From positions 1-62,217 of the forward strand of contig JAZDEQ010000032.1 of the NCBI GenBank assembly GCA_043808565.1: a stretch of 62,217 nt of DNA, in the 5' to 3' direction. Both the position numbers and the translations under genes were made by a program. Below the pieces are notes generated by a model. It had not been told where the DNA came from and did not search any database. It saw only the letters and a list, made by a program, of their open reading frames with translations. Source of the stretch: UBA12403 sp043808565 (lineage in GTDB: Bacteria; Patescibacteriota; Patescibacteriia; UBA9934; GWF2-40-263). Within the stretch, counting starts at the first letter, position 1, and each line of letters opens with the position of its first letter. Below, piece by piece: positions 20,127-27,901 of this stretch.

Positions 20127-20978
20127 TTAAGTCGGATTTAGCACACGCACAGTAGTCCCGGATTTTTCATTTTTATATTTTGTTTCTCCGCCCAAACTTT
20201 CTAGTTTAGCAAGATTTTGTTCGGCAATTATTTCGTAATCTCCAGCGTTAACCATTTGCCACTCACCCTCAGTGTTGCTTTCGGTACGAAGTTGACGACT
20301 TTTTAACTGTTCTTCTTTTTTAGGGTTAAGAAAGACGACTACATCGGCATCTTGGATTAAATCTTGTCTTAATAAGTCGGCGTGGTTAATAATAAAAGGC
20401 GGTTTTTCTTTTTGTAAAATGTAATCAAGCAGTTCTTTTAAGTTAGTAGCTTCTCGTTGTTGTTCTTGACGAAAAATTTGGAACCACTGATCAAGATCAA
20501 TATTTTTGAAATCTATCGCTCGCGAAAGTTCTCGGGCAAAGGTTGTTTTGCCAGACCCAACATTACCCACCACATAGATTTTTTCCGCGCCATTTTGTCT
20601 AATTATAGTAGCGGCCATTTCGACATCGGCCGCTGTAAACATTTCACGACCTTCTTGTTTATAAACATCTTTTTTACCTCGTTGAGTAATTTCCAATACT
20701 GGCATAGCCACAGCGATTACTTTGTCTATAAAGTCAGCTTCATCTTTAAAAGTTAGCGTTGGCAATTGTTTTCTAATTGGATCGGCGACTTCATCAGAAA
20801 CTGTTCGTCTGAATTCCGGAGTTTTCATAGTTTGTAATAAAATTGCGATCGGATTTTCAGTACTTCTAAATAAATCACGCAAACCCTCCTTGATTTGTTC
20901 CATAATTCTTGGTTCTACATTTATTCCGGTTTCAGGTGTAGGAGGATTTTGTGAGAGTGTTTCTCGTCCATTGGTCAT
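20127..20978 (-). CDS. P-loop NTPase/kinase-like protein of unknown function
   Basis: 283 residues. The second half begins with a beta strand and Walker A, YVVGNVGSGKTT (about 137-148), followed by FARELSRAIDFKNIDLDQWF, a layout seen in small nucleotide or shikimate-type kinases. ADVVVFLNP near residue 215 resembles a later strand of that fold. The first 130 residues are helical and not recognised. It has no clear operon partner; the decayed gene just upstream (20983-21574) is 4 bases away. The substrate is unknown. Confidence 0.75.
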   Translation of the reverse strand: MTNGRETLSQNPPTPETGINVEPRIMEQIKEGLRDLFRSTENPIAILLQTMKTPEFRRTVSDEVADPIRKQLPTLTFKDEADFIDKVIAVAMPVLEITQRGKKDVYKQEGREMFTAADVEMAATIIRQNGAEKIYVVGNVGSGKTTFARELSRAIDFKNIDLDQWFQIFRQEQQREATNLKELLDYILQKEKPPFIINHADLLRQDLIQDADVVVFLNPKKEEQLKSRQLRTESNTEGEWQMVNAGDYEIIAEQNLAKLESLGGETKYKNEKSGTTVRVLNPT

Positions 20979-20982
20979 AATT

Positions 20983-21574
20983 TTAACTTTTTATTTTTTT
21001 AACGTCCTTATTTTTTAGAAAATTATTTTTTGAAACGATTGATCGACCGATTCGTCTTTCGATTTGTTTTCTGGCTGTCCCAGCCACTTCGCCGCCGAGA
21101 CTGGCATCGTCTTTGAGGCGTGGCAAACCTTTTGAATCTTTTGTCCGATGAATTTCAGTTGTTGTTCTTTCACCAAGCATGGTTAAAATTAGTTCAAAAT
21201 CGTCCATGTGATCGCGGAGATTTTCGCGTTTTAAACCCTTGATTTTTTTATATTCGTTTGGTTTAACTCCAAAGGTTGCTTGAGAAATTTCGGCAGTCAA
21301 AATTTCGTAATCTTTCTGTATTTGCACAATCAGTTTCACGCATTTTTTTATCTTCGGCTAGTAATTTCAACTGTTCCCAAAATGGGAACGGTTGACCTAA
21401 AGATTTATCACGTTCTTTCATTTTTGCCCAATAGGTTTTTGGTTGAGGACTATCGGTTAAAACGCTGATAGTATCCAAAATTGAAAACCACCATTCTTTT
21501 TGAAAAATGGTTCGTCTGATTGTTTTGCCTTTAAATAAAGCGAGGTGACTTTCTGGATTTTTTGGGTTTTCCAT
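20983..21574 (-). pseudogene. Decayed Bro-N/DinD-like protein gene with internal deletion and frameshift
   Basis: Two overlapping frames look like the two ends of one gene. The 5' part (21263-21574) reads as a Bro-N-type domain: WWFSILDTISVLT, YWAKMK, then LKLLAEDKKMRETDCANTE. The 3' part (20983-about 21310) reads YEILTAEISQATFGV, YKKIKGLKRENLRDHM, FELILTMLGERTTTEI and an EVAGTARKQIE motif. In intact relatives, as I remember them, the TDCANTE region is followed by some 80-90 residues (a MFRIIQSIPSPKA block and more) before the YEILTAEIS block. Here the two are joined directly near 21300 and out of frame. The pseudogene reading is inference; the two ORFs could in principle be expressed separately. 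Confidence 0.75.
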
Positions 21575-21585
21575 AAGTTTGAGTT

Positions 21586-22011
21586 TTATTTAGAAGATAA
21601 AAATATAACTCCAACAACTATTAATACTATAGCAAGATAATGAATTGGATTTAGCGTTTCTTTCAGAACAGATAGACCAAGAATAGCTCCAACTAAAACC
21701 GAACCGCCTATGATTATTGGAATACCTACCGAAGCAGGAACGCCTTTTGAGAAAACAAAAAATGAGGTTATTTCAGCTAGCCCAACAAAAATTCCAGCCG
21801 CGACAGCAAACCATACTCCTTTCGGGGATATTTCTAACGGGCTATTTGTTATCTTTAAAATAACGAGAATTACCCCCCCCACTAAGGCTGCCGTAATTTG
21901 CAGAACGACCGCTCCGACTATTTGATTGATGTGACCTGACGATATTTTTATGAAAACATTATATACTCCATAAAAGACGGCTGTGATTAATGCTAAAAAA
22001 ATCCAATTCAT
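21586..22011 (-). CDS. Small EamA/DMT-superfamily membrane protein
   Basis: 141 residues with about five hydrophobic segments, starting WIFLALITAVFYGVYNVF. It matches one EamA half-module of the drug/metabolite transporter superfamily; full EamA transporters carry two such modules (about 10 segments), so this form would act as a dimer. The frame extends upstream to 22083, but the ATG at 22011 gives the typical EamA N-terminus. The substrate is unknown. Confidence 0.8.
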   Translation of the reverse strand: MNWIFLALITAVFYGVYNVFIKISSGHINQIVGAVVLQITAALVGGVILVILKITNSPLEISPKGVWFAVAAGIFVGLAEITSFFVFSKGVPASVGIPIIIGGSVLVGAILGLSVLKETLNPIHYLAIVLIVVGVIFLSSK

Positions 22012-22106
22012 ATTTTGTAAAAGCACAAAGTTTAATTTTGACATTTGGTAAGATAATCTTATCAAAAAATATCGAATATTCAAAGGGTTTTAAATAAATT
22101 TTAGCC

Positions 22107-22135
22107 TTCCAATTTTCCTCAATAAATGTTACAAT
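22107..22135 (+). promoter_or_regulatory. Extended -10 promoter of the efflux genes
   Basis: TTCCAA (22107-22112), 17-bp spacer, TGTTACAAT with extended -10 (TACAAT at 22130-22135). The expected start is near 22142, only about 4 bases before the ATG at 22146, so the mRNA would be effectively leaderless. Confidence 0.65.
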
Positions 22136-22145
22136 CGGGAGCGTT

Positions 22146-23981
22146 ATGAAATTCAAAAAACCTTTAATAATTGGGGGAATAATTGCGGTTTTAGTCATTG
22201 CCATTGGCGGATATTTTTTGTTTAAAGGGCCGGCTAAAGTGGAAATGGTTACGGCTACGGTTAAGCGCGGAACTTTGATTCAAACCGTTGAAGCCACCGG
22301 TGAATTGGAATCGTTTGATAAAGTTGAGTTGGCTTTTGGCGCGAGTGGGACTGTGGAAAATATTTTGGTTGAAGTTGGTGATGAGGTTAAGGCCGGTGAA
22401 GTTTTAGCCACGCTTGATTTAAATAAAATTTCGGCCAGTGTCGAAAGTGCTCGGCAGGCGGCGGAAATTGCTCGGGCTAATTTAGCCCAAAAAAAAGCCG
22501 GATCAAGCGACGAGACAGTGGCAGTTTATGAAGCTCAAGTTGCTTCGGCTCGGGCAGCTTTAGATGCGGCCGAGGTGGCTCTTGATAACGCCGAAGCCAC
22601 CGGTCAAGCCGCGGTGGCTGAAGCAGAAACGTCATTGGCCAATGCTCAGGAAGATTTAGAAAATACGCAAATTGGAAACGCCGAAGACTTGATTGAAGCT
22701 TATGAAGATTTGGTTCAGGTTTTAAAAAATAACATGATTGTTGTTCGAGGCGCGCTTTCTGATGCCGATGAAGTTTTGGGTATTAATAATTCCATGGCCA
22801 ATGACGATTTTGAAGATGTTTTATCAGCCAATGATTATCAAGCTTTGGTGAGTGCTGAAAGTTCTTATCGAGCCGCGGTGGTTAATCGGGATCGAGCGGA
22901 AAACGCAGTTTTTGTTTTAACTTTGAATTCAGAAATAACTACTATTGAAGCCGCCGTTACTTTGGTCCAAACAGCTTTAGCTGATTCTGCCGATACACTT
23001 TTACACACCCGCCAAGTGCTCGACGCTACTAATGTCAACGACGCAGATTTTTCTTCGAGCGATCTTTCTGTTCTCAAAGCTTCGATCGATACAGCCAGAA
23101 ATAGTATTCAGACCGAAGAAGAAGCTTTAAGTGCTCAACTCCAAACAATTTCGCAATTAGAAATTTCTTCAGCTAGCAGTTTAGACAATGCCGAAAATTT
23201 AGTTGATAAATACGAGAAAGCTTTAACTAGTGCTCGGGTCAATTATGATTCTTCGGTGACGGCGGCTCGAGCAACTGTGGCCACCCGTGAAGCCGGTTTA
23301 GCTGAAGCTGGCGCCAGTTTAGTTCAGGCTAAAGCCGCGCCGCGAGTCGTTGATTTGTCAGCTCTAGAGGCCGCGGTTTCTCAAGCCGAGGCAAATTATG
23401 CCCAGATTCAGGCTGGTTTTGCCGATGCCCAAATTTTGGCGCCAATTGATGGCCGAGTAACCATAGTTGACGTTAAGCGTGGGGAAGAGATTTCTATGAG
23501 CGCACCAGTTATTACTGTTCAAACGGCTTCAACCAAATTCCAAATTGCCGTCGATGTTTCCGAAGCGGATATTTCTAAAATTTCGTTAGACGAAACAACA
23601 AAAATAACTTTTGATGCTTTTGGCGATGATCGCGAATTTACTGGTCGGGTCGGGAAAATTGATCCAGCCGAAAAAAATATTGACGGAGTTATTTATTACA
23701 AGGTTACGGTTTATCTTGACGACGTCACTGAAGCGGTTGATTGGAAACCGGGGATGACCGCTGATGTAACTATTCTTACAGCACAAAAAGAAAATGTTTT
23801 ACTGGTACCACAGCGAGCGGTTTTAGAACGAACTGATAAAACCAAATATGTTCGCTTACCGAACGCCGAAAGTTTTGATGAGCAAACCGTAACGATCGGC
23901 ACCCGCGGTGACGAAGGAATGTTAGAAATTATTTCCGGGCTTGAAGAAAATCAAACGATTATTGTTAGTATTCGGAATTAG
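22146..23981 (+). CDS. MacA/HlyD-type membrane-fusion adaptor with long coiled coil
   Basis: Adaptor subunit of a MacAB-like ABC efflux system. One N-terminal membrane segment (about residues 6-26) is followed by a first lipoyl half-motif (GTVENILVEVGDEVKAGEVLATLD, about 68-91), a long Ala/Glu-rich helical stretch (about 95-425), the second lipoyl half (ILAPIDGRVTIVDVKRGEEI, from about 430), then beta-barrel and membrane-proximal domains. At 611 residues it is about 200 longer than typical MacA, and the excess lies in the coiled coil. The ATPase and permease genes follow, after a 134-bp gap holding a palindrome. No TolC-like gene is visible. Confidence 0.9.
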   Translation: MKFKKPLIIGGIIAVLVIAIGGYFLFKGPAKVEMVTATVKRGTLIQTVEATGELESFDKVELAFGASGTVENILVEVGDEVKAGEVLATLDLNKISASVESARQAAEIARANLAQKKAGSSDETVAVYEAQVASARAALDAAEVALDNAEATGQAAVAEAETSLANAQEDLENTQIGNAEDLIEAYEDLVQVLKNNMIVVRGALSDADEVLGINNSMANDDFEDVLSANDYQALVSAESSYRAAVVNRDRAENAVFVLTLNSEITTIEAAVTLVQTALADSADTLLHTRQVLDATNVNDADFSSSDLSVLKASIDTARNSIQTEEEALSAQLQTISQLEISSASSLDNAENLVDKYEKALTSARVNYDSSVTAARATVATREAGLAEAGASLVQAKAAPRVVDLSALEAAVSQAEANYAQIQAGFADAQILAPIDGRVTIVDVKRGEEISMSAPVITVQTASTKFQIAVDVSEADISKISLDETTKITFDAFGDDREFTGRVGKIDPAEKNIDGVIYYKVTVYLDDVTEAVDWKPGMTADVTILTAQKENVLLVPQRAVLERTDKTKYVRLPNAESFDEQTVTIGTRGDEGMLEIISGLEENQTIIVSIRN

Positions 23982-23991
23982 GCTTTACGTT

Positions 23992-24101
23992 GTTACGAAT
24001 TACGAAAAGTTACGAATATACGAATATTTGTTTTTAGCCAGAGACCAATCGGACATTGTCAATCCGGTTTCGTATTTTCGGCACTTTTCGTAATTCGTAA
24101 C
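23992..24101. repeat. Palindromic intergenic repeat, ACGAAT family
   Basis: A perfect 19-bp inverted repeat, GTTACGAATTACGAAAAGT (23992-24010) with its complement at 24083-24101. Internal ACGAATATACGAAT units resemble those at 33346-33379 and 41449-41539. Confidence 0.8.
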
Positions 24102-24115
24102 CCCAGTAAATTATT

Positions 24116-24826
24116 ATGCCGCTTATTGATCTTAAAAATTTAGTAAAAAATTACGAAAACGATGGCGTGGTAACACCGGTACTTTCCGGTGTTACTTTAA
24201 GTATTGAAGAAGGCGAATTTGTTTCGTTTATGGGGCCATCTGGTTCTGGTAAATCTACCCTTATGCACATTTTGGGTTTTCTTGATCACTTAACTGAAGG
24301 TCAATATTTATTTCGCGGGGAAGACGCGTCACGATTGTCAAAAGATGAATTGGCGTATCATCGCCGTAAAGATGTGGGTTTTGTTTTTCAGTCTTTTAAT
24401 TTGTTGGCCAAGTCTTCGGTTTTAGAAAATGTCATGTTGCCGTTAATTTATAGTAGTATTCCAAAAATCGAACGGATTAAAAAAGCCACTAAAGCCTTGG
24501 AAGCCGTTGAACTGGGCCATCGTCTGAATCATCTGTCTAATCAATTATCCGGCGGTGAGCGTCAAAGAGTGGCTATTGCTCGGGCGTTGGTTAATGAACC
24601 AAAAGTAATTTTTGCCGATGAGCCGACCGGTAACCTGGATACTAAATCTGGTGAAGCAGTATTAAAAATTTTTCAAGATCTTAATAAACAAGGACACACG
24701 TTGGTCATGGTCACCCACGAATCCGAAGCCGCCGAACACGCTGATCGAATTATAAAAATTCGTGATGGCCAAGTGGTTTCTGATTCCAAAGATCACGTTA
24801 AGCGAACCGGATCTTTTTATAAATAA
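24116..24826 (+). CDS. MacB/LolD-type ABC transporter ATPase
   Basis: 236-residue ATP-binding subunit. Walker A GPSGSGKST lies at residues 40-48, a Q-loop in FVFQSFNLL, signature LSGGERQRVAIARA near 144, Walker B VIFADEP near 165, and switch histidine in VMVTHES. The short linker and family pattern match the MacB/FtsE/LolD group. It is followed after one base by the permease gene (ATG 24828), so the pair is co-translated, and it follows the adaptor. It should power export of a small molecule or peptide through the permease; the substrate is unknown. Confidence 0.93.
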   Translation: MPLIDLKNLVKNYENDGVVTPVLSGVTLSIEEGEFVSFMGPSGSGKSTLMHILGFLDHLTEGQYLFRGEDASRLSKDELAYHRRKDVGFVFQSFNLLAKSSVLENVMLPLIYSSIPKIERIKKATKALEAVELGHRLNHLSNQLSGGERQRVAIARALVNEPKVIFADEPTGNLDTKSGEAVLKIFQDLNKQGHTLVMVTHESEAAEHADRIIKIRDGQVVSDSKDHVKRTGSFYK

Positions 24827-24827
24827 T

Positions 24828-26066
24828 ATGCGCTCTAGAGATCTACTTATCACTTCTTCAGAATCATTACGCCGCAATAAATCGCGGTCGCTTTTAACGA
24901 TTCTGGGTGTGGTGATTGGTATTGCGGCCGTGATTTTAATGTTGGCTATTGGCCAGAGTGCCGAGGGTTATATTTTGAATCAAGTGGCCGATCTTGGTTC
25001 TGATTTAATATTCATTGAACCATCGTCGGGTAACAGTGCCGAGTCTGGTCCGCCAAGTCCATATATTGAGCAAACCTTAACTTTAGACGATGCTAAAGCT
25101 TTAGAAAAAACTGGATATTTTTTAGCGGTTTCGCCAGTTTTGGCCACGTCGACAGCAGTTTCTTACGCCGAAGAAAGTAAATTTTATCAAATTTACGGCG
25201 TTGATGAAAATTATCCCACGATTTTTTCTCAAGAAGTAAAAACCGGTCGTTTTTTTGACCAGAGCGATATTGATGCTTATGCCCGAGTAGCTATTCTTGG
25301 TAAAAGCGTGGCCGAAAATTTATTTGGCGACCAAGATCCGCTAGGTCGAGAAATTAAAATAAAAAAGAATTCTTTTCGCGTCATTGGAGTTTTTGGTGAA
25401 CTTGGCTCGCAATTTTTTCAAAATCTCGATGAACGAATTTCTATTCCCGTGACTACAGCCCAACGGGATATTTTAGGTGTTGATTATGTTTCTTATATTG
25501 TGTCTAGGGCTAAAGACGGTGATACGGTTACGGCTAAAGAAGAGGCCCAGTTTGCTTTGCGAGAATCTCATAAACTCGATAATCCCAACGGCGACGTGAA
25601 TAAAGATGACTTTTTGGTTTCCACTCAAAGTGATGCCGTAGAAATTATTGGTGCGATCGGCGGTGTTTTGTCGTTGCTTTTAGCTTCGATTGCCGCGATT
25701 TCACTGCTGGTTGGTGGCATTGGCATTATGAACATCATGTTAGTTTCGGTCACCGAACGGACTAAAGAAATTGGTTTGCGCAAAGCCGTGGGGGCTACTT
25801 ATCGAGAAATTTTAAACCAATTTTTGGTCGAGGCGGTTATGCTTACGGCTCTGGGTGGATTAGTTGGCATTATTTTAGGCATCATTACTTCGCTGGGTTC
25901 AGCCTGGATCATTGGTCATTTTATTGACGGCTGGGATCCGCATGTTCCGTGGAGGGGTGTGGTTTTGGGTTTTATGGTTTCGACGATTGTCGGTTTGGTT
26001 TTTGGTATTTATCCCGCTCGTCATGCTGCTCGACTTGATCCGATTGAAGCGTTGCGGTATGAGTAA
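24828..26066 (+). CDS. MacB-type ABC transporter permease (FtsX fold)
   Basis: 412 residues: an N-terminal membrane helix (SLLTILGVVIGIAAVILMLAIG), an extracytoplasmic MacB periplasmic-core domain (about 50-270), and three C-terminal helices including LLVGGIGIMNIMLVSVTERTKEIGLRKA, the hallmark of MacB/FtsX permeases. The ORF opens earlier at 24762, but the ATG at 24828, directly after the ATPase stop, gives the conserved N-terminus RSRDLLITSSESLRRNKSRS. It forms the transport channel with the adjacent ATPase and adaptor. Confidence 0.93.
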   Translation: MRSRDLLITSSESLRRNKSRSLLTILGVVIGIAAVILMLAIGQSAEGYILNQVADLGSDLIFIEPSSGNSAESGPPSPYIEQTLTLDDAKALEKTGYFLAVSPVLATSTAVSYAEESKFYQIYGVDENYPTIFSQEVKTGRFFDQSDIDAYARVAILGKSVAENLFGDQDPLGREIKIKKNSFRVIGVFGELGSQFFQNLDERISIPVTTAQRDILGVDYVSYIVSRAKDGDTVTAKEEAQFALRESHKLDNPNGDVNKDDFLVSTQSDAVEIIGAIGGVLSLLLASIAAISLLVGGIGIMNIMLVSVTERTKEIGLRKAVGATYREILNQFLVEAVMLTALGGLVGIILGIITSLGSAWIIGHFIDGWDPHVPWRGVVLGFMVSTIVGLVFGIYPARHAARLDPIEALRYE

Positions 26067-26070
26067 TCAG

Positions 26071-26105
26071 AAATTCCAATATTTAAGCACCAAATTCCAA
26101 AATGG
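26071..26105. repeat. Left arm of imperfect inverted repeats flanking the S23-type gene
   Basis: The 35 bases starting AAATTCCAAT and ending CCAAAATGG match the reverse complement of 26506-26540 at 30 of 35 positions. Confidence 0.75.
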
Positions 26106-26138
26106 TTGTCAGAATTATTAAAATTTTTTAAGTAAAAT

Positions 26139-26501
26139 ATGGCGGAAACAGAAATTATTTATGATTTAGAAGAGAGAACATTAAGATTTGCCAGGATGGT
26201 CAGATCTTTTTTAAGAGAATTAAAATTTTCAACCGCAAATTATGAAGACGGGAAACAGCTAATAAGATCTTCTGGTTCAGTTGGGGCTAATTATATTGAA
26301 GCCAATGAGGCTCTTGGTTTTAAGGACCAGATATTTCGTTTTAAGATTTGTCGGAAAGAAGCCAAAGAAAGTCGGTTTTGGTTAGTTTTAATTGATTGTC
26401 GTAGTGATATTGAACTTGAAAAAAAGAGAAATATTTTGCTTCAAGAAAGTCTGGAGTTAGTAAAGATCTTTTCTTCGATTATTAAAAAAATAGAAAAATA
26501 A
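26139..26501 (+). CDS. Four-helix-bundle protein, S23/IVP family
   Basis: 120 residues matching the family first described as the protein encoded in 23S rRNA intervening sequences. It has the pattern YDLEERTLRFA, then LIRSSGSVGANYIEANEALG, then FRFKICRKEAKESRFWL, and is all helical. Members form small helical-bundle oligomers; the biological role is unclear. Here it stands alone between the efflux permease and miaB and is bracketed by 35-bp imperfect inverted repeats, which suggests a mobile unit. Confidence 0.92.
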   Translation: MAETEIIYDLEERTLRFARMVRSFLRELKFSTANYEDGKQLIRSSGSVGANYIEANEALGFKDQIFRFKICRKEAKESRFWLVLIDCRSDIELEKKRNILLQESLELVKIFSSIIKKIEK

Positions 26502-26505
26502 AAAA

Positions 26506-26540
26506 CCTTTTTGGAATTTGGAATTTAAAAATTGGAATTT
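26506..26540. repeat. Right arm of inverted repeats flanking the S23-type gene
   Basis: CCTTTTTGGAATTTGG onward, inverted relative to 26071-26105 (30 of 35 identical). It ends at the base before the likely GTG start of miaB. Confidence 0.75.
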
Positions 26541-27860
26541 GTGAAATACCACCTCATCACCTTCGGCTGCCAAATGAATCATTCCGATGCCGAGCGCGTG
26601 GCTACCATCCTCCAGGGGCTGGGTTTTTTGCCAACGGAAAATCGAGCGGCGGCAGATTTCATTTTGATCACCACATGTTCGGTGCGTCAAACCGCCGAAG
26701 ATCGAGTTTATGGTTTGCTTCGCGAGCTGAATAAATTGAAAAAGAAAAACCCGCGTCTCCTTATTGGTGTTACTGGCTGTATGGCTGGGCGGGATACTGA
26801 TGGAAAAATTAAAAGACGTCTCCGAGGGGTGGATTTATTTTTCCCAACCAGTGACATGATTCGTTTACCGGAAATGCTGGCAGAAAAGTGGCTCGATGTT
26901 CAATTTAATTTTTCTTGCGACGATGATTATCTTTTGATTAAGCCGCAGTATCACCTTAAACACAAAGCTTTTGTGACTATCCAAACTGGTTGCAATAAGT
27001 TTTGTTCTTATTGTGTGGTGCCATATGCTCGGGGAAGAGAAAAAAATCGTTTAGCTGCTGACGTCTTAACTGAAATAAAAAGTTTGGCCGCTAATGGTTG
27101 TCTTGAAGTGACTTTGCTTGGCCAAGCAGTAAATACTTATCGGGCGGCTGATCCAGAAAGTTTTTCAGCCGCCAATCCTTACAAAGATCATTTTGCCGCC
27201 CTACTTTGGGAAATTGATAAAATTCTTGGCATCAAAAGAATTCATTACACTGCACCGTACCCTAATCACATGACCGACGAGGTAATTGACGCTTTAACTC
27301 TACCGGCTCAGGTTAATTTTTTGCACCTACCGGTCCAGTCTGGTGACAATGAAATTCTTCGGCGCATGAACCGTCGTTATACGAGCGAAGAGTATCTGGA
27401 GATTGTTAAAAAAATAAAAACTTGTTGTCCAAACATTGCTTTGGGTACAGATATCATCGTGGGTTTTTGCGGTGAGACTGAAGAACAATTTGAGCGAACC
27501 CTCGATTTATATCGTCAGTGTGATTTTGATATCAGCTATCATGCCCAGTATTCTTCGCGGTCCGGAACTCTGGCCGCCAAAGCTTTTAAAGACGATGTAA
27601 CTAAAGAAGAAAAGGAGCGTCGTTGGCGAAAAATTCAAACTTTGATGGAAGAAAGTACTCTGCGAAAAAATCAAAAATTTGCCGGTCAGACTGTTGAGGT
27701 TTTAGTTGATCGTTGTGATGAAAAAGGGAAGTGTTGGGGTAATACACGCGAAATGAAAGTTGCTTGTTTTTCTGGCTCGTCTGACTTGATCGGCACGATT
27801 GTTAAAATGAAAGTTGAGCGACCAGATGTTTGGGCGTTGTTTGGTTCAAAAGCTGAATAA
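26541..27860 (+). CDS. miaB: tRNA-2-methylthio-N6-dimethylallyladenosine synthase
   Basis: Radical-SAM methylthiotransferase that adds a 2-methylthio group to i6A37 of tRNAs reading UNN codons. The N-terminal UPF0004 domain has three cluster cysteines in TFGCQMN, ITTCSVRQ and VTGCMAG. The radical-SAM site is CNKFCSYC near residue 151, followed by VVPYARGRE. A C-terminal TRAM-like region ends the protein. The ORF can start at TTG 26532, but the GTG at 26541 gives the usual MiaB start, just after an inverted repeat; no Shine-Dalgarno is evident. The partner enzyme gene miaA lies 3 kb downstream, so the whole ms2i6A37 pathway is in this window. Confidence 0.93.
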   Translation: MKYHLITFGCQMNHSDAERVATILQGLGFLPTENRAAADFILITTCSVRQTAEDRVYGLLRELNKLKKKNPRLLIGVTGCMAGRDTDGKIKRRLRGVDLFFPTSDMIRLPEMLAEKWLDVQFNFSCDDDYLLIKPQYHLKHKAFVTIQTGCNKFCSYCVVPYARGREKNRLAADVLTEIKSLAANGCLEVTLLGQAVNTYRAADPESFSAANPYKDHFAALLWEIDKILGIKRIHYTAPYPNHMTDEVIDALTLPAQVNFLHLPVQSGDNEILRRMNRRYTSEEYLEIVKKIKTCCPNIALGTDIIVGFCGETEEQFERTLDLYRQCDFDISYHAQYSSRSGTLAAKAFKDDVTKEEKERRWRKIQTLMEESTLRKNQKFAGQTVEVLVDRCDEKGKCWGNTREMKVACFSGSSDLIGTIVKMKVERPDVWALFGSKAE

Positions 27861-27896
27861 AAAAACCGCCGGAATTTTTACGCCGGCGGTTTTTTA
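27861..27896. terminator. Bidirectional terminator between miaB and the large unknown gene
   Basis: ACCGCCGG pairs with CCGGCGGT, flanked by A5 and T6 runs, between convergent genes. Confidence 0.85.
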
Positions 27897-27901
27897 TTTT
27901 T

